From contig NZ_JAGTUK010000002.1 of the NCBI RefSeq assembly GCF_018224615.1, positions 682,001 through 746,000 on the forward strand: 64,000 bases of DNA. Direction: 5' to 3'. Below, in pieces: positions 1 to 9,851 of the stretch. The number at the start of each line of letters is the position of its first letter. The stretch's first letter is position 1. Position numbers and translations under genes: made by a program. The notes beneath the pieces are model-generated. The model made no database searches, was not told the origin of the DNA, and saw only the letters and a program-made list of their open reading frames with translations. The DNA comes from Microbacterium paraoxydans (GTDB taxonomy: Bacteria; Actinomycetota; Actinomycetes; Actinomycetales; Microbacteriaceae).

Positions 1-1
1 C

Positions 2-904
2 GGTGCGGCGCAGATGGACGGCGCGATCCTCGTGGTCGCCGCCACCGACGGCCCGATGGCGCAGACGCGTGAGCACGTGCTGCTCGCGAAGCAGGTGGGC
101 GTTCCCTACCTGCTCGTCGCGCTGAACAAGTCCGACGCGGTGGACGACGAGGAGATCCTGGAGCTCGTCGAGCTCGAGGTTCGCGAGCTGCTCTCGAGCC
201 AGGGCTTCGACGGCGACAACGCTCCCGTCGTTCGCGTCTCCGCTCTTAAGGCCCTCGAGGGTGACGAGAAGTGGACCGAGGCCATCCTCGAGCTCATGCA
301 GGCTGTCGACGACAGCGTTCCGGACCCGGAGCGTGACCGCGACAAGCCGTTCCTCATGCCTGTTGAGGACGTCTTCACGATCACCGGTCGTGGCACCGTC
401 GTCACGGGTCGCGCCGAGCGTGGCACGCTGGCCATCAACTCCGAGGTCGAGATCGTCGGTCTGCGTCCGACGCAGAAGACGACCGTCACGGGTATCGAGA
501 TGTTCCACAAGCAGCTCGACGAGGCTTGGGCCGGCGAGAACTGTGGTCTGCTTCTCCGCGGTACCAAGCGTGAGGACGTGGAGCGCGGTCAGGTCATCGT
601 GAAGCCGGGTTCGGTCACGCCGCACACCGACTTCGAGGGCACGGCCTACATCCTGTCGAAGGACGAGGGTGGCCGCCACAACCCCTTCTACACGAACTAC
701 CGTCCGCAGTTCTACTTCCGCACCACGGACGTCACGGGCGTCATCACGCTGCCCGAGGGCACTGAGATGGTCATGCCCGGTGACACCACCGACATGACGG
801 TCGAGCTGATCCAGCCGATCGCCATGGAGGAGGGCCTCGGCTTCGCCATCCGTGAGGGTGGTCGTACGGTCGGCGCCGGTACGGTGACGAAGATCATCAA
901 GTAA
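2..904 (+). CDS. tuf: Elongation factor Tu, 3' part
   Basis: Delivers aminoacyl-tRNA to the ribosome as a GTPase in the cytoplasm. The window opens inside the gene, in frame from base 2 ([12 protein letters not shown]), so the first GTP-binding motifs are missing. The guanine-recognition motif NKSD and the later SALK motif are visible, followed by the beta-barrel domains 2 and 3, ending in VTKIIK. fusA and other str-operon genes are expected just upstream, outside the window. A strong terminator follows directly. Confidence 0.98.
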   Translation, partial: GAAQMDGAILVVAATDGPMAQTREHVLLAKQVGVPYLLVALNKSDAVDDEEILELVELEVRELLSSQGFDGDNAPVVRVSALKALEGDEKWTEAILELMQAVDDSVPDPERDRDKPFLMPVEDVFTITGRGTVVTGRAERGTLAINSEVEIVGLRPTQKTTVTGIEMFHKQLDEAWAGENCGLLLRGTKREDVERGQVIVKPGSVTPHTDFEGTAYILSKDEGGRHNPFYTNYRPQFYFRTTDVTGVITLPEGTEMVMPGDTTDMTVELIQPIAMEEGLGFAIREGGRTVGAGTVTKIIK

Positions 905-920
905 GCAGCTGCTTCCTCGC

Positions 921-952
921 AGAGGGGTCGGACCTTCGGGTCCGGCCCCTCT
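921..952 (+). terminator. Intrinsic terminator of tuf
   Basis: A 14-bp stem (921-934 with 939-952, one G-T pair) closed by a TTCG tetraloop, followed by GTCGTTTT. It lies 17 bases after the tuf stop. Confidence 0.9.
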
Positions 953-1057
953 GTCGTTTTCCACGCCGTGCGGAGGGTTTCGCCGGCGGTGGCGGCGATG
1001 CACAATGAGTGTGTCCGGCCTGATCGGCCGGGCATCCACACCTCCGAAGGGGAACAC

Positions 1058-1270
1058 ATGGGTATCGAGGACGCCGTCAACAAGGGCAAGGACCTGTACG
1101 AGCAGAACAAGGACAAGATCGCCGAAGCCGTCAAGAGTGAGCAGGCCGAGGACATCAGCGACAAGGTCCTCGACGGCGTCGCGGACTTCGCCAAGAAGAT
1201 CGCTCCGGGTGCGGCCGACAAGATCGATGAGATCAGGGACAACGCCGACAAGAGCGTCGGCAACGAGTGA
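1058..1270 (+). CDS. Small antitoxin-like protein (MT0933/Rv0909-type)
   Basis: A 70-residue, highly charged helical protein, rich in Lys, Asp and Glu, with no membrane segment or Cys. The pattern MGIxD-x-K-KDL-x-QN-x-DK resembles the actinobacterial MT0933/Rv0909 antitoxin family, which in mycobacteria pairs with a toxin encoded next door. No toxin gene is visible here, so it may be a stand-alone relative with another role. The start is ATG 1058, preceded by GAAGGGG; a longer reading from 968 lacks a ribosome site. A terminator follows at 1286. The family assignment rests on pattern resemblance only. Confidence 0.6.
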   Translation: MGIEDAVNKGKDLYEQNKDKIAEAVKSEQAEDISDKVLDGVADFAKKIAPGAADKIDEIRDNADKSVGNE

Positions 1271-1285
1271 CGTGATCCAACCGAT

Positions 1286-1316
1286 GAGCGGCGTCTCCAA
1301 CTCGGAGGCGCCGCTC
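1286..1316 (+). terminator. Intrinsic terminator after the small antitoxin-like gene
   Basis: A 13-bp stem (1286-1298 with 1304-1316, one T-G pair), loop AACTC, followed by TTCTC. Confidence 0.75.
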
Positions 1317-1385
1317 TTCTCGTGCCCGCCGCCCGAGCATCCCGGCACTCGCGAGCCGAAGTGGCGAAGCGTCGAAGTCTTCGAG

Positions 1386-1680
1386 TAGGATGATGCAGAC
1401 CGCCTGGGGATCTTGCGGTCGGGGAAATCGAAGGGGTTCGATTTCCTGAAGCTCGCGGTTCGACCGCGTTCACACTGGGGAAACGATCTTGGGGATCATC
1501 ATCGTGCGACGCGCGCACTCTTTGCGCCTACGCGTCTCCCCGCCTGCGCGGCGGGTCTTCCGCCGTGCCCTCGGTCGAGGCGTCCGGCGTCCCTTCACGC
1601 CGGGCTCCTCGCGTTCGGTGTGCCCCCTCGCACTGAACGCCCTCCCCAAGCGGGGCGAGGCATGGGGATGCCTCGCCCCG
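1386..1680 (+). other. Gene-free stretch with a series of hairpins; candidate small RNA
   Basis: The 430 bases between the previous terminator and the S10 promoter hold no convincing protein gene. A TAGGAT -10 box (1386-1391) is followed by hairpins at 1398-1420 (GACCGC/GCGGTC around a GGGG-containing loop), 1423-1446 (10 bp around a GGGG loop) and 1454-1468 (CGCGGT/ACCGCG). The stretch ends with a perfect 13-bp stem around another GGGG loop at 1651-1680. This would fit a structured transcript of about 280 bases. No known RNA family was recognised. Confidence 0.35.
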
Positions 1681-1754
1681 CGCTCCATTCGCGGCTGAGC
1701 GCGGGCTCAGACGCCGCCCCGAACTCCGCGCCAGGACGCGCGACACGCCCGGGT

Positions 1755-1784
1755 TTGCGGAAGTGAAATCGGCCGTGGCAGAAT
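1755..1784 (+). promoter_or_regulatory. Candidate S10 operon promoter
   Basis: TTGCGG (1755-1760), an 18-base spacer, then CAGAAT (1779-1784). It would start a leader of about 320 bases before rpsJ. Confidence 0.5.
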
Positions 1785-1790
1785 AGACAG

Positions 1791-2112
1791 GTTCGATATT
1801 CCGTCGCCGCTGTGCGTGCAACGGATCACTGCCAGGGCAGTGCATAGACGGCGTCTCTCCGGAGGCGCAGGGTTCTAGGCCGCGGGCAGCAGAGCACAAT
1901 CCCGACACCCTCCTCCCGAGGGCATCGCCGTGCGCGGCGAGGGTCGGGCATCCGTTCGCCGCCGGGCGAGTGGCTGACAGCAGAACAGTGGTGCAGCAGA
2001 TCGGTTCGCAGGAGCCGTTCTCGTGCCGAGGCGCAACCGCGCCGACGTGCGTCCAATGCCCCAGGGCCACCCGGTCCAGGACGGTAAGACGCTTAAAGAG
2101 AGAGAGCAGACA
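1791..2112 (+). other. Long structured 5' leader of the S10 operon
   Basis: No independent gene is seen. Two mutually exclusive structures can be drawn. CCCGAC at 1901-1906 pairs with GTCGGG at 1943-1948, enclosing a perfect TCGCCG/CGGCGA hairpin (1925-1940). Alternatively CCCTC at 1908-1912 pairs with GAGGG at 1918-1922. Ribosomal operons are commonly autoregulated through such leaders, so this is a candidate control region; the regulator is unknown. Codons in frame with rpsJ run back to 2023, but the purine-rich ribosome site lies before 2113. Confidence 0.45.
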
Positions 2113-2421
2113 ATGGCGGGACAGAAGATCCGCATTCGCCTGAAGTCGTATGACCACGAGGTCATCGACACGTCCGCACGCAAGATCGTCGACACCGTGA
2201 CCCGTGCGGGCGCGACCGTCGTCGGCCCCGTGCCCCTTCCGACCGAGAAGAACGTCGTGTGCGTCATCCGGTCGCCTCACAAGTACAAGGACAGCCGCGA
2301 GCACTTCGAGATGCGCACCCACAAGCGTCTGATCGACATCGTCGACCCGACGCCGAAGGCTGTCGACTCGCTGATGCGTCTCGACCTGCCGGCCGACGTC
2401 AACATCGAGATCAAGCTCTGA
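2113..2421 (+). CDS. rpsJ: 30S ribosomal protein S10
   Basis: First gene of the S10 operon; part of the 30S head and also the NusE antitermination partner. The 102 residues match the family length and begin [19 protein letters not shown], with the conserved THKRLIDI motif near residue 70. ATG 2113 follows an AAAGAGAGAGAG stretch. Confidence 0.98.
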   Translation: MAGQKIRIRLKSYDHEVIDTSARKIVDTVTRAGATVVGPVPLPTEKNVVCVIRSPHKYKDSREHFEMRTHKRLIDIVDPTPKAVDSLMRLDLPADVNIEIKL

Positions 2422-2429
2422 GGTTCGAC

Positions 2430-3089
2430 ATGGCTGACATCAACTCCAAGGTTTCCAAGGGCATGCTCGGCACGAAGCTCGGCATGACCCAGGTGTGGAA
2501 CGAGAACGGCAAGCTCGTTCCCGTCACCGTCATCGAGCTGGCGCCGAACGTGGTCACCCAGATCCGTACGCCCGAGAAGGACGGCTACAACGCCGTGCAG
2601 ATCGCGTACGGTCAGATCGACCCCCGCAAGGTGAACAAGCCCCTCACGGCGCACTTCGAGGCAGCCGGCGTGACGCCGCGTCGCCACGTGACCGAGATCC
2701 GCACGGCCGACGCCGCCGACTACACGCTGGGCCAGGAGCTCACCGTCGACGGCACGTTCGAGGCCGGCCAGCTCGTCGACGTCGTCGGCACGAGCAAGGG
2801 CAAGGGCACCGCCGGTGTCATGAAGCGCCACAACTTCAAGGGCGTCTCCGCCTCGCACGGTGCGCACCGCAACCACCGCAAGCCCGGTTCGATCGGCGCG
2901 TCGTCGACCCCGAGCCGCGTCTTCAAGGGCATGCGCATGGCCGGCCGTATGGGTGGCGAGCGCGTGACCGTCCTCAACCTCACGGTGCACGCCATCGACA
3001 TCGAGAAGGGTCTGATGCTCGTCAAGGGCGCCGTCCCCGGTGCTCGTGGCCGCATCGTCTACGTCCGCAACGCAGTGAAGGGTGCCTGA
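2430..3089 (+). CDS. rplC: 50S ribosomal protein L3
   Basis: Assembly-initiating 50S protein whose loop reaches the peptidyl-transferase centre. It has 219 residues. The conserved GTKLGMTQ at the N-terminus and the loop [18 protein letters not shown] near residues 150-170 are present. ATG 2430 lies eight bases after the rpsJ stop, and a longer upstream reading overlaps rpsJ in another frame. Confidence 0.98.
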   Translation: MADINSKVSKGMLGTKLGMTQVWNENGKLVPVTVIELAPNVVTQIRTPEKDGYNAVQIAYGQIDPRKVNKPLTAHFEAAGVTPRRHVTEIRTADAADYTLGQELTVDGTFEAGQLVDVVGTSKGKGTAGVMKRHNFKGVSASHGAHRNHRKPGSIGASSTPSRVFKGMRMAGRMGGERVTVLNLTVHAIDIEKGLMLVKGAVPGARGRIVYVRNAVKGA

Positions 3090-3091
3090 TC

Positions 3092-3754
3092 ATGGCTGAC
3101 TCCACTCTCGCGCTCGACGTCCTCAAGGCAGACGGCAAGAAGGCAGGCTCTGTCGAGCTTCCCGCCGCGCTGTTCGACGTCAAGACGAACATCCCGCTCA
3201 TCCACCAGGTCGTCGTCGCGCAGCTCGCTGCCGCGCGCCAGGGCACGCACTCGACCAAGCGTCGTGGCGAGGTCTCCGGTGCCGGTCGCAAGCCCTTCAA
3301 GCAGAAGGGCACGGGTAACGCCCGTCAGGGCTCGATCCGCGCGCCGCACATGACCGGCGGTGGCATCGTGCACGGCCCGAAGCCGCGCGACTACTCGCAG
3401 CGCACCCCCAAGAAGATGATCGCCGCCGCCCTGCTGGGCGCGCTCAGCGACCGTTACCGCGGGGACCGTCTGCACGCGATCGACACGTTCGGCACCGAGG
3501 GTACGCCCTCGACCAAGGCTGCTGCGGGCTTCCTCGCCCAGGTCGCCTCGTCGAAGAACGTCCTCGTGGTCATCGAGCGCGGCGACGAGCTCGCGCTCAA
3601 GAGCATCCGCAACCTCGGCCACGTCCACGTGCTGTCGTTCGACCAGCTCAACGCCTACGACGTGCTCGTCTCCGACGACATCGTCTTCACCCAGGCCGCG
3701 CTCGAGGGCTTCATCGCCTCCAAGTCCGGCGCCAACCAGGAGGTCTCCGCATGA
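3092..3754 (+). CDS. rplD: 50S ribosomal protein L4
   Basis: A 50S protein lining the exit tunnel; in Escherichia coli it also represses the S10 operon. It has 220 residues. The tunnel loop [20 protein letters not shown] is visible around residues 70-90. It starts two bases after rplC and its stop overlaps the rplW start by four bases, implying translational coupling. Confidence 0.97.
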   Translation: MADSTLALDVLKADGKKAGSVELPAALFDVKTNIPLIHQVVVAQLAAARQGTHSTKRRGEVSGAGRKPFKQKGTGNARQGSIRAPHMTGGGIVHGPKPRDYSQRTPKKMIAAALLGALSDRYRGDRLHAIDTFGTEGTPSTKAAAGFLAQVASSKNVLVVIERGDELALKSIRNLGHVHVLSFDQLNAYDVLVSDDIVFTQAALEGFIASKSGANQEVSA

Positions 3755-4074
3755 GCGAGCAGGCATCTGTTCTCCAGACGGCCCTGAACAAGGACCCGCG
3801 CGACATCATCCTGAAGCCGGTCGTGTCCGAGAAGAGCTACGGGCTCATCGACGAAGGTAAGTACACCTTCCTCGTCGACCCGCGCGCTTCGAAGACCGAG
3901 ATCAAGCTCGCCATCGAGAAGATCTTCGGTGTCAAGGTCGCGTCCGTCAACACGATCAACCGCGTCGGCAAGGCCCGTCGCACCCGCTTCGGCACGGGCA
4001 AGCGCAAGGACACCAAGCGCGCCATCGTGAGCCTGAAGTCGGGCACCATCGACATCTTCACGGCAATCGGCTGA
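3751..4074 (+). CDS. rplW: 50S ribosomal protein L23
   Basis: Lies at the tunnel exit, the docking point for trigger factor and SRP. It has 107 residues. The core begins at [15 protein letters not shown] and the family ending [19 protein letters not shown] is present. About 15 residues precede the conserved core. The ATGA overlap with rplD is four bases. Confidence 0.97.
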   Translation: MSEQASVLQTALNKDPRDIILKPVVSEKSYGLIDEGKYTFLVDPRASKTEIKLAIEKIFGVKVASVNTINRVGKARRTRFGTGKRKDTKRAIVSLKSGTIDIFTAIG

Positions 4075-4094
4075 TCCGGGGGATAAGGACAATC

Positions 4095-4934
4095 ATGGCT
4101 ATTCGCAAGTACAAGCCCACGACCCCGGGCCGTCGCGGCTCGTCGGTGGCTGACTTCGCCGAGATCACCCGATCGACGCCGGAGAAGTCGCTGCTGCGCC
4201 CGCTCTCGAAGACCGGTGGTCGCAACAACCAGGGCCGCATCACGACCCGTCACATCGGTGGTGGCCACAAGCGCCAGTACCGCGTCATCGACTTCCGTCG
4301 CAATGACAAGGACGGCGTCAACGCCCGCGTCGCTCACATCGAGTACGACCCCAACCGCACCGCACGCATCGCGCTGCTGCACTACTTCGACGGCGAGAAG
4401 CGCTACATCCTCGCGCCGGCGAAGCTGAACCAGGGCGACATCGTCGAGTCGGGCCCCGCGGCGGACATCAAGCCGGGAAACAACCTCCCGCTGAAGAACA
4501 TCCCCACGGGTACCGTCATCCACGCGATCGAGCTCCGCCCCGGCGGCGGCGCGAAGATGGCGCGCTCGGCCGGTGCCTCCGTCCGCCTCGTGGCGAAGGA
4601 CGGCCCCTACGCCCAGCTGCGTCTGCCCTCGGGCGAGATCCGCAACGTCGATGCGCGCTGCCGCGCGACCATCGGCGAGGTCGGCAACGCCGAGCAGTCG
4701 AACATCAACTGGGGCAAGGCCGGCCGTATGCGCTGGAAGGGCGTCCGCCCGACGGTCCGTGGTGTCGCGATGAACCCGGTCGACCACCCGCACGGTGGTG
4801 GTGAGGGCAAGACCTCCGGTGGTCGTCACCCCGTCTCCCCGTGGGGTCAGGCCGAGGGTCGCACCCGTCACGCCAACAAGGAAAGCGACAAGTACATCGT
4901 GCGTCGTCGCAACGCCGGCAAGAAGCGCAAGTAG
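4095..4934 (+). CDS. rplB: 50S ribosomal protein L2
   Basis: A core 50S protein needed for peptidyl-transferase activity and subunit joining. Its 279 residues are the normal length. The signature [14 protein letters not shown] containing the critical histidine is present near residue 220. ATG 4095 follows ATAAGGA. Confidence 0.99.
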   Translation: MAIRKYKPTTPGRRGSSVADFAEITRSTPEKSLLRPLSKTGGRNNQGRITTRHIGGGHKRQYRVIDFRRNDKDGVNARVAHIEYDPNRTARIALLHYFDGEKRYILAPAKLNQGDIVESGPAADIKPGNNLPLKNIPTGTVIHAIELRPGGGAKMARSAGASVRLVAKDGPYAQLRLPSGEIRNVDARCRATIGEVGNAEQSNINWGKAGRMRWKGVRPTVRGVAMNPVDHPHGGGEGKTSGGRHPVSPWGQAEGRTRHANKESDKYIVRRRNAGKKRK

Positions 4935-4946
4935 GAGTAAGAGAAG

Positions 4947-5228
4947 ATGCCTCGCAGTCTTAAGAAGGGCCCCTTCGTCGACGAGCACCTGCTTCGCAAG
5001 GTGGTCGTGCAGAACGAAGCCGGCACGAAGAACGTCATCAAGACCTGGTCCCGTCGGTCCATGATCATCCCGGCCATGCTGGGTCACACGATCGCGGTCC
5101 ACGACGGACGCAAGCACATCCCCGTGTTCGTGTCCGAGACCATGGTCGGTCACAAGCTGGGCGAGTTCGCGCCCACCCGCACCTTCCGCGGCCACGAGAA
5201 GGACGACAAGAAGGGCCGTCGCCGCTGA
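4947..5228 (+). CDS. rpsS: 30S ribosomal protein S19
   Basis: A 30S head protein that contacts S13 and the A-site region. It has 93 residues beginning [16 protein letters not shown] and includes the signature [30 protein letters not shown] (given here only to identify the family). ATG 4947 follows TAGGAGTAAGAGAAG. Confidence 0.98.
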   Translation: MPRSLKKGPFVDEHLLRKVVVQNEAGTKNVIKTWSRRSMIIPAMLGHTIAVHDGRKHIPVFVSETMVGHKLGEFAPTRTFRGHEKDDKKGRRR

Positions 5229-5253
5229 CGCGGGGACGATAGAGGAGAGAGAA

Positions 5254-5652
5254 ATGGTGGAGTCCATCGCACGCGTGCGACACATCCGCGTGACCCCTCA
5301 GAAGGCTCGTCGTGTCGTCGCGCTCATCAAGGGCAAGCAGGCCCAGGAGGCTCTCGCGATCCTGAAGTTCGCGCAGCAGAGCGCCAGTGAGCCGATCTAC
5401 AAGCTTGTCGCGTCGGCCATGGCCAACGCGCAGGTCAAGGCGGATCGTGACGGCGAGTACCTCGACGAGCAGGACCTGTACGTGAAGAACGCGTACGTGG
5501 ACGAGGGCACGACGCTCAAGCGTTTCCAGCCCCGTGCACAGGGTCGCGCTTTCCAGATCAAGAAGCGCACGAGCCACATCACGGTCGTGCTCTCGACGCC
5601 GGAGGCGGCTCCTGCCGCGGCCGGTGACAGCAACAAGAAGGCGAGCAAGTAA
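5254..5652 (+). CDS. rplV: 50S ribosomal protein L22
   Basis: A tunnel-wall protein of the 50S subunit. It has 132 residues. The core motif [15 protein letters not shown] is near the start and the beta-hairpin ending [19 protein letters not shown] near residue 110. The last 20 residues are an Ala/Lys-rich tail. ATG 5254 follows GAGGAGAGAG, and its stop shares one base with the rpsC start. Confidence 0.97.
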   Translation: MVESIARVRHIRVTPQKARRVVALIKGKQAQEALAILKFAQQSASEPIYKLVASAMANAQVKADRDGEYLDEQDLYVKNAYVDEGTTLKRFQPRAQGRAFQIKKRTSHITVVLSTPEAAPAAAGDSNKKASK

Positions 5653-6404
5653 TGGGACAGAAGGTCAACCCGTACGGCTTCCGCCTCGGCATCACCACGG
5701 ACCACGTGTCGCGCTGGTTCTCCGACTCGACGAAGCCGGGTCAGCGTTACGCCGACTACGTGGCCGAGGACATCAAGATCCGTCGTCTGCTGCAGACGCA
5801 GCTCGACCGCGCCGGTGTCTCGAACATCGAGATCGAGCGCACCCGTGACCGCGTCCGCGTCGACATCCACACCGCCCGTCCGGGCATCGTGATCGGTCGT
5901 CGCGGTGCAGAGGCCGAGCGCATCCGTGGCGACCTCGAGAAGCTCACGGGCAAGCAGATCCAGCTGAACATCCTCGAGGTGAAGAACCCCGAGGCCGACG
6001 CTCAGCTGGTCGCGCAGGGTATCGCCGAGCAGCTGTCTGCTCGTGTGGCGTTCCGTCGCGCGATGCGCAAGGGTCTGCAGGGCGCGCAGCGCGCCGGCGC
6101 CAAGGGCATCCGCATCCAGGTCTCGGGTCGCCTCGGCGGCGCTGAGATGAGCCGCTCGGAGTTCTACCGCGAGGGTCGTGTGCCGCTGCACACGCTGCGC
6201 GCGAACATCGACTACGGGTTCTACGAGGCCAAGACCACCTTCGGCCGTATCGGCGTGAAGGTGTGGATCTACAAGGGCGACCTCACCGCCAAGGAGCTCG
6301 CGCGCGAGCAGGCCAACGCGCCGAAGTCGCGTCGTGACGACCGTGGTGACCGCCGCCGTGCCCCGCGCAACGAGGCACCTGTTGCAGAAGGAGCTTCGGC
6401 ATAA
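5652..6404 (+). CDS. rpsC: 30S ribosomal protein S3
   Basis: Forms part of the mRNA entry channel. It has 250 residues. The type II KH domain carries the IGRRGAE loop near residue 80, and the C-terminal domain contains [20 protein letters not shown]. The tail after residue 215 is basic and Arg/Asp-rich. It shares one base with rplV and one with rplP (TAATG junctions). Confidence 0.98.
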   Translation: MGQKVNPYGFRLGITTDHVSRWFSDSTKPGQRYADYVAEDIKIRRLLQTQLDRAGVSNIEIERTRDRVRVDIHTARPGIVIGRRGAEAERIRGDLEKLTGKQIQLNILEVKNPEADAQLVAQGIAEQLSARVAFRRAMRKGLQGAQRAGAKGIRIQVSGRLGGAEMSRSEFYREGRVPLHTLRANIDYGFYEAKTTFGRIGVKVWIYKGDLTAKELAREQANAPKSRRDDRGDRRRAPRNEAPVAEGASA

Positions 6405-6823
6405 TGCTCATCCCCCGTAAGGTCAAGTACCGCAAGCAGCACCACCCGGGCCGCTCGGGTCAGGCCACCGGCGGCACGAAGGTCTCCTTCGGCGAGTTCG
6501 GCATCCAGGCCCTCACCCCCGCGTACGTGACGAACCGTCAGATCGAGTCCGCTCGTATCGCGATGACCCGTCACATCAAGCGTGGTGGAAAGGTGTGGAT
6601 CAACATCTACCCTGACCGTCCGCTCACGAAGAAGCCTGCCGAGACCCGCATGGGTTCCGGTAAGGGTTCCCCCGAGTGGTGGGTCGCCAACGTCAAGCCG
6701 GGCCGCGTCCTCTTCGAGGTCGCGGGTGTCGACGAGCAGCTCGCTCGCGAGGCACTGACCCGTGCAATCCACAAGCTGCCGCTCAAGGCACGCATCATCA
6801 AGCGCGAGGAGGGCGACGCGTAA
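6404..6823 (+). CDS. rplP: 50S ribosomal protein L16
   Basis: Organises the A-site tRNA region of the 50S subunit. It has 139 residues. The N-terminus [16 protein letters not shown] and the [18 protein letters not shown] signature are present. TAATG junctions on both sides indicate tight coupling. Confidence 0.98.
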   Translation: MLIPRKVKYRKQHHPGRSGQATGGTKVSFGEFGIQALTPAYVTNRQIESARIAMTRHIKRGGKVWINIYPDRPLTKKPAETRMGSGKGSPEWWVANVKPGRVLFEVAGVDEQLAREALTRAIHKLPLKARIIKREEGDA

Positions 6824-7140
6824 TGGCGATCGGCACCAAGGAGCTCGCTCCGGCAGAGCTCGACACGTTCGAAGACCAGCGCCTCGTTGAGGAGCTGCGC
6901 AAGGCCAAGGAGGAGCTGTTCAACCTCCGTTTCCAGTCGGCCACCGGCCAGCTGGAGAGCCACGGCCGCATCCGCGCCGTCAAGCGCGACATCGCGCGCC
7001 TCTACACCGTGATCCGCGAGCGCGAGCTGGGCATCCGTGCGACGCCTGCTCCGGTCGAGGCTCCCGCGAAGAAGGCGACCAAGTCGAAGGCGAAGAAGGC
7101 GGATGCCGCCGTCGACGCCGTGAAGGAAGAGGCTGAGTGA
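6823..7140 (+). CDS. rpmC: 50S ribosomal protein L29 with Lys/Ala tail
   Basis: A small two-helix protein at the tunnel exit. The conserved [20 protein letters not shown] segment is at residues 20-45. The protein has 105 residues against the usual 65-80, because of an Ala/Lys-rich tail from about residue 70 that resembles the tails on other ribosomal proteins here. It starts inside the rplP stop (TAATG). Confidence 0.96.
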   Translation: MAIGTKELAPAELDTFEDQRLVEELRKAKEELFNLRFQSATGQLESHGRIRAVKRDIARLYTVIRERELGIRATPAPVEAPAKKATKSKAKKADAAVDAVKEEAE

Positions 7141-7457
7141 TGGCCACGAAGAAGGAAGCCGCCGTCGAGGTTGAGCACGCCGCTCACGACGTGCGCGACG
7201 CGGACGCCCGCGGGTACCGCAAGGCCCGTCGTGGCTACGTCGTCAGCGACAAGATGGACAAGACCATCGTCGTCGAGGTGGAGGACCGCGTGAAGCACCC
7301 GCTTTACGGCAAGGTCATCCGTCGCACGTCGAAGGTCAAGGCGCACGATGAGGCGAACACCGCCGGCATCGGCGACCTGGTCCTGATCAACGAGACCCGC
7401 CCGCTGAGCGCCACGAAGCGCTGGCGCCTGGTGGAGATTCTGGAGAAGGCCAAGTGA
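7140..7457 (+). CDS. rpsQ: 30S ribosomal protein S17
   Basis: A primary 16S rRNA-binding OB-fold protein. The core from [19 protein letters not shown] is preceded by about 28 acidic residues, so its 105 residues exceed the usual 80-90. ATG 7140 (TGATG junction) was chosen over an in-frame GTG one codon upstream. Confidence 0.96.
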   Translation: MATKKEAAVEVEHAAHDVRDADARGYRKARRGYVVSDKMDKTIVVEVEDRVKHPLYGKVIRRTSKVKAHDEANTAGIGDLVLINETRPLSATKRWRLVEILEKAK

Positions 7458-7822
7458 TTCAGCAGGAGTCCCGTCTCAAGGTCGCCGACAACACCGGCGC
7501 CAAGGAGCTGCTCACGATCCGCGTGCTCGGTGGTTCGCGCCGCCGTTACGCGGGCCTGGGCGACACCATCGTCGCGACCGTCAAGGACGCGATCCCCGGT
7601 GGCAACGTCAAGAAGGGCGACGTCGTCAAGGCGGTCATCGTCCGCACCAAGAAGGAGACCCGTCGTCCGGACGGCTCCTACATCAAGTTCGACGAGAACG
7701 CCGCCGTCATCCTGAAGAACGACGGGGAGCCCCGCGGCACCCGTATCTTCGGGCCGGTCGGCCGTGAGCTTCGTGACAAGAAGTTCATGAAGATCGTCTC
7801 GCTGGCACCGGAGGTCATCTGA
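7454..7822 (+). CDS. rplN: 50S ribosomal protein L14
   Basis: An intersubunit-bridge protein. Its 122 residues are the standard length. It begins with a GTG start ([19 protein letters not shown]) that overlaps the rpsQ stop by four bases. The [13 protein letters not shown] signature is near the C-terminus. Confidence 0.98.
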   Translation: MIQQESRLKVADNTGAKELLTIRVLGGSRRRYAGLGDTIVATVKDAIPGGNVKKGDVVKAVIVRTKKETRRPDGSYIKFDENAAVILKNDGEPRGTRIFGPVGRELRDKKFMKIVSLAPEVI

Positions 7823-7824
7823 TC

Positions 7825-8184
7825 ATGGCGAAGATCAAGAAGGGCGACCTGGTTCAGGTCATCTCGGGCGCCAAGCCCGAGCGTGGTGGCGACCGCGGCA
7901 AGCAGGGCAAGGTGCTCGACGTCCTCGTCGAGCAGAACCGCGTCGTCGTCGAGGGCGTGAACTACGTCACCAAGCACACGCGCGTCGGTCAGACGCAGCG
8001 TGGCACCAAGACGGGTGGCCTCGAGACCGTCGAGGCGCCCATCCACATCTCGAACGTCGCACTCGTCGACCCCTCGACCAAGAAGCCGACCAAGGTCGGC
8101 CACCGGGTCGAGGAGCAGACCAAGGACGGCGTCAAGCGCACCGTCCGCGTGCGGTACGCGAAGAAGAGCGGTAAGGACCTCTGA
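7825..8184 (+). CDS. rplX: 50S ribosomal protein L24
   Basis: An assembly-initiator 50S protein with a KOW motif ([27 protein letters not shown], cited to identify the family). It has 119 residues. It starts two bases after rplN and its stop shares one base with rplE. Confidence 0.97.
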   Translation: MAKIKKGDLVQVISGAKPERGGDRGKQGKVLDVLVEQNRVVVEGVNYVTKHTRVGQTQRGTKTGGLETVEAPIHISNVALVDPSTKKPTKVGHRVEEQTKDGVKRTVRVRYAKKSGKDL

Positions 8185-8774
8185 TGGCAACGACCGACGC
8201 TGCGGTGGCTGGCAAGATCCAGCCCCGCCTGAAGGCGAAGTACAACGCCGAGATCAAGAAGGCTCTGCAGGACGAGTTCGGTTACACGAACGTCATGCAG
8301 ATCCCCGGCCTGGTCAAGGTGGTCGTGAACACCGGTGTCGGCGAGGCGGCTCGCGACAGCAAGGTGATCGATGGGGCGGTCGACGACCTCACCCGCATCA
8401 CCGGCCAGAAGCCGATCGTCACGAAGGCCCGCAAGTCCATCGCGCAGTTCAAGCTGCGTGAGGGTCAGCCCATCGGCGCGCACGTCACCCTCCGTGGCGA
8501 CCGCGCGTGGGAGTTCGTGGACCGCCTCGTGTCGCTCGCCCTGCCCCGCATCCGCGACTTCCGCGGTCTGTCGGCCAAGCAGTTCGACGGCAACGGCAAC
8601 TACACCTTCGGTCTCCAGGAGCAGAGCGTGTTCCACGAGATCGACCAGGACAAGATCGACCGCGTCCGTGGTTTCGACATCACCGTCGTGACCTCGGCGA
8701 AGACGGATGACGAGGGCCGCGCGCTTCTGCGTCACCTCGGCTTCCCGTTCCGCGCGGACGACGCTCAGGCGTAA
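8184..8774 (+). CDS. rplE: 50S ribosomal protein L5
   Basis: Part of the 5S rRNA complex. It has 196 residues. Family motifs include [14 protein letters not shown]-type [15 protein letters not shown] and [14 protein letters not shown]. Unusually the next gene is not rpsN: a long hairpin and a promoter-like element follow. Confidence 0.98.
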   Translation: MATTDAAVAGKIQPRLKAKYNAEIKKALQDEFGYTNVMQIPGLVKVVVNTGVGEAARDSKVIDGAVDDLTRITGQKPIVTKARKSIAQFKLREGQPIGAHVTLRGDRAWEFVDRLVSLALPRIRDFRGLSAKQFDGNGNYTFGLQEQSVFHEIDQDKIDRVRGFDITVVTSAKTDDEGRALLRHLGFPFRADDAQA

Positions 8775-8777
8775 CAC

Positions 8778-8820
8778 CATCGACGGGCTCAGTGGTCTCG
8801 TGTCACTGAGCCCGTCGATG
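8778..8820 (+). terminator. Perfect 17-bp hairpin between rplE and rpsH
   Basis: CATCGACGGGCTCAGTG (8778-8794) is exactly complementary to 8804-8820, with a 9-base loop and no T-run afterwards. It starts three bases after the rplE stop, where rpsN is usually found. It may be a partial terminator or attenuator, or an RNA-processing site. Confidence 0.65.
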
Positions 8821-8826
8821 TGCACG

Positions 8827-8832
8827 TACAAT
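8827..8832 (+). promoter_or_regulatory. Candidate internal promoter (-10) for the rpsH part of the spc operon
   Basis: TACAAT matches the -10 consensus at five of six positions and lies directly after the long hairpin. No clear -35 is seen because the hairpin arm occupies that place. Confidence 0.4.
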
Positions 8833-8907
8833 TGAAGATTGCGTGCTCATCGCAGGCCGTCTGTCGTGTAACGGCAGCCGGAACCTCATGAACGAAAGTA
8901 GACAACC

Positions 8908-9306
8908 ATGACAATGACAGACCCGGTCGCAGACATGCTGACCCGTCTGCGCAACGCGAACTCGGCGCACCACGACTCCGTGACCCTGCCGTCGAGCAAG
9001 CTGAAGACGCACATCGCGGAGATCCTCCAGCAGGAGGGCTACATCGCCGGTTGGGAGACGTCCGACGCGCGCGTGGGCAAGAACCTCACGCTGACGCTGA
9101 AGTACGGCCCGAACCGCGAGCGCTCCATCGCGGGCATCAAGCGCGTGTCGAAGCCCGGACTTCGCGTGTACGCGAAGTCGACCGAGATCCCCACGGTCCT
9201 CGGCGGCCTCGGCGTGGCCATCCTGTCCACCTCCTCCGGTCTCCTCACGGACCGCCAGGCTGAGCAGAAGGGCGTGGGCGGAGAAGTTCTCGCCTACGTG
9301 TGGTAA
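8908..9306 (+). CDS. rpsH: 30S ribosomal protein S8
   Basis: A primary 16S rRNA binder and, in enterobacteria, the repressor of the spc operon. It has 132 residues, beginning [17 protein letters not shown] and ending [14 protein letters not shown] 8908 follows AACGAAAGTAG; ATG 8914 is an alternative. Confidence 0.97.
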   Translation: MTMTDPVADMLTRLRNANSAHHDSVTLPSSKLKTHIAEILQQEGYIAGWETSDARVGKNLTLTLKYGPNRERSIAGIKRVSKPGLRVYAKSTEIPTVLGGLGVAILSTSSGLLTDRQAEQKGVGGEVLAYVW

Positions 9307-9312
9307 TCCGAA

Positions 9313-9849
9313 ATGTCGCGTATTGGACGACTTCCCATCGACGTTCCCGCGGGCGTGACCATTTCGGTCGACGGCCGTGAGGTCGCGGTGAAGGGCCCCA
9401 AGGGTGAGCTCACCCTCACGGTGGCCAGCCCCATCGAGGTGTCGGTCGAGGAGAACCAGGTTCTCGTCACCCGCCCCGACGACGAGCGCGAGTCGCGGTC
9501 GCTTCACGGCCTGACCCGCACGCTCATCAACAACAACATCATCGGCGTGACCCAGGGGTACTCCAAGGGTCTCGAGGTCGTCGGCACCGGTTACCGCGTG
9601 CAGCAGAAGGGCAGCTCGGTCGAGTTCGCCCTCGGCTTCTCGCACCCGGTCCTGATCGACCCGCCCGCCGGCATCACGCTCACGGTCGAGGGCACGAACA
9701 AGCTCACCGTCAGCGGGATCGACAAGCAGGCCGTCGGTGAGGCGGCTGCGAACATCCGCAAGATCCGCAAGCCCGAGCCGTACAAGGGCAAGGGTGTGCG
9801 CTACGCCGGCGAGGTCGTGCGTCGCAAGGCCGGAAAGGCTGGTAAGTAA
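9313..9849 (+). CDS. rplF: 50S ribosomal protein L6
   Basis: A 50S protein near the factor-binding site. It has 178 residues. The N-terminus [15 protein letters not shown] and the C-terminal signature [16 protein letters not shown] are present. It starts six bases after rpsH. Confidence 0.98.
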   Translation: MSRIGRLPIDVPAGVTISVDGREVAVKGPKGELTLTVASPIEVSVEENQVLVTRPDDERESRSLHGLTRTLINNNIIGVTQGYSKGLEVVGTGYRVQQKGSSVEFALGFSHPVLIDPPAGITLTVEGTNKLTVSGIDKQAVGEAAANIRKIRKPEPYKGKGVRYAGEVVRRKAGKAGK

Positions 9850-9851
9850 CC

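Noticed and set aside
1413..1766. A 117-codon frame and a 69-codon frame in the gap before the S10 operon
   Set aside because: They are Arg/Pro-rich, lack ribosome sites and cross several perfect hairpins; an RNA explanation fits better.
2023..2112. Extension of rpsJ to an earlier in-frame start
   Set aside because: The purine-rich ribosome site and the family N-terminus both point to ATG 2113.
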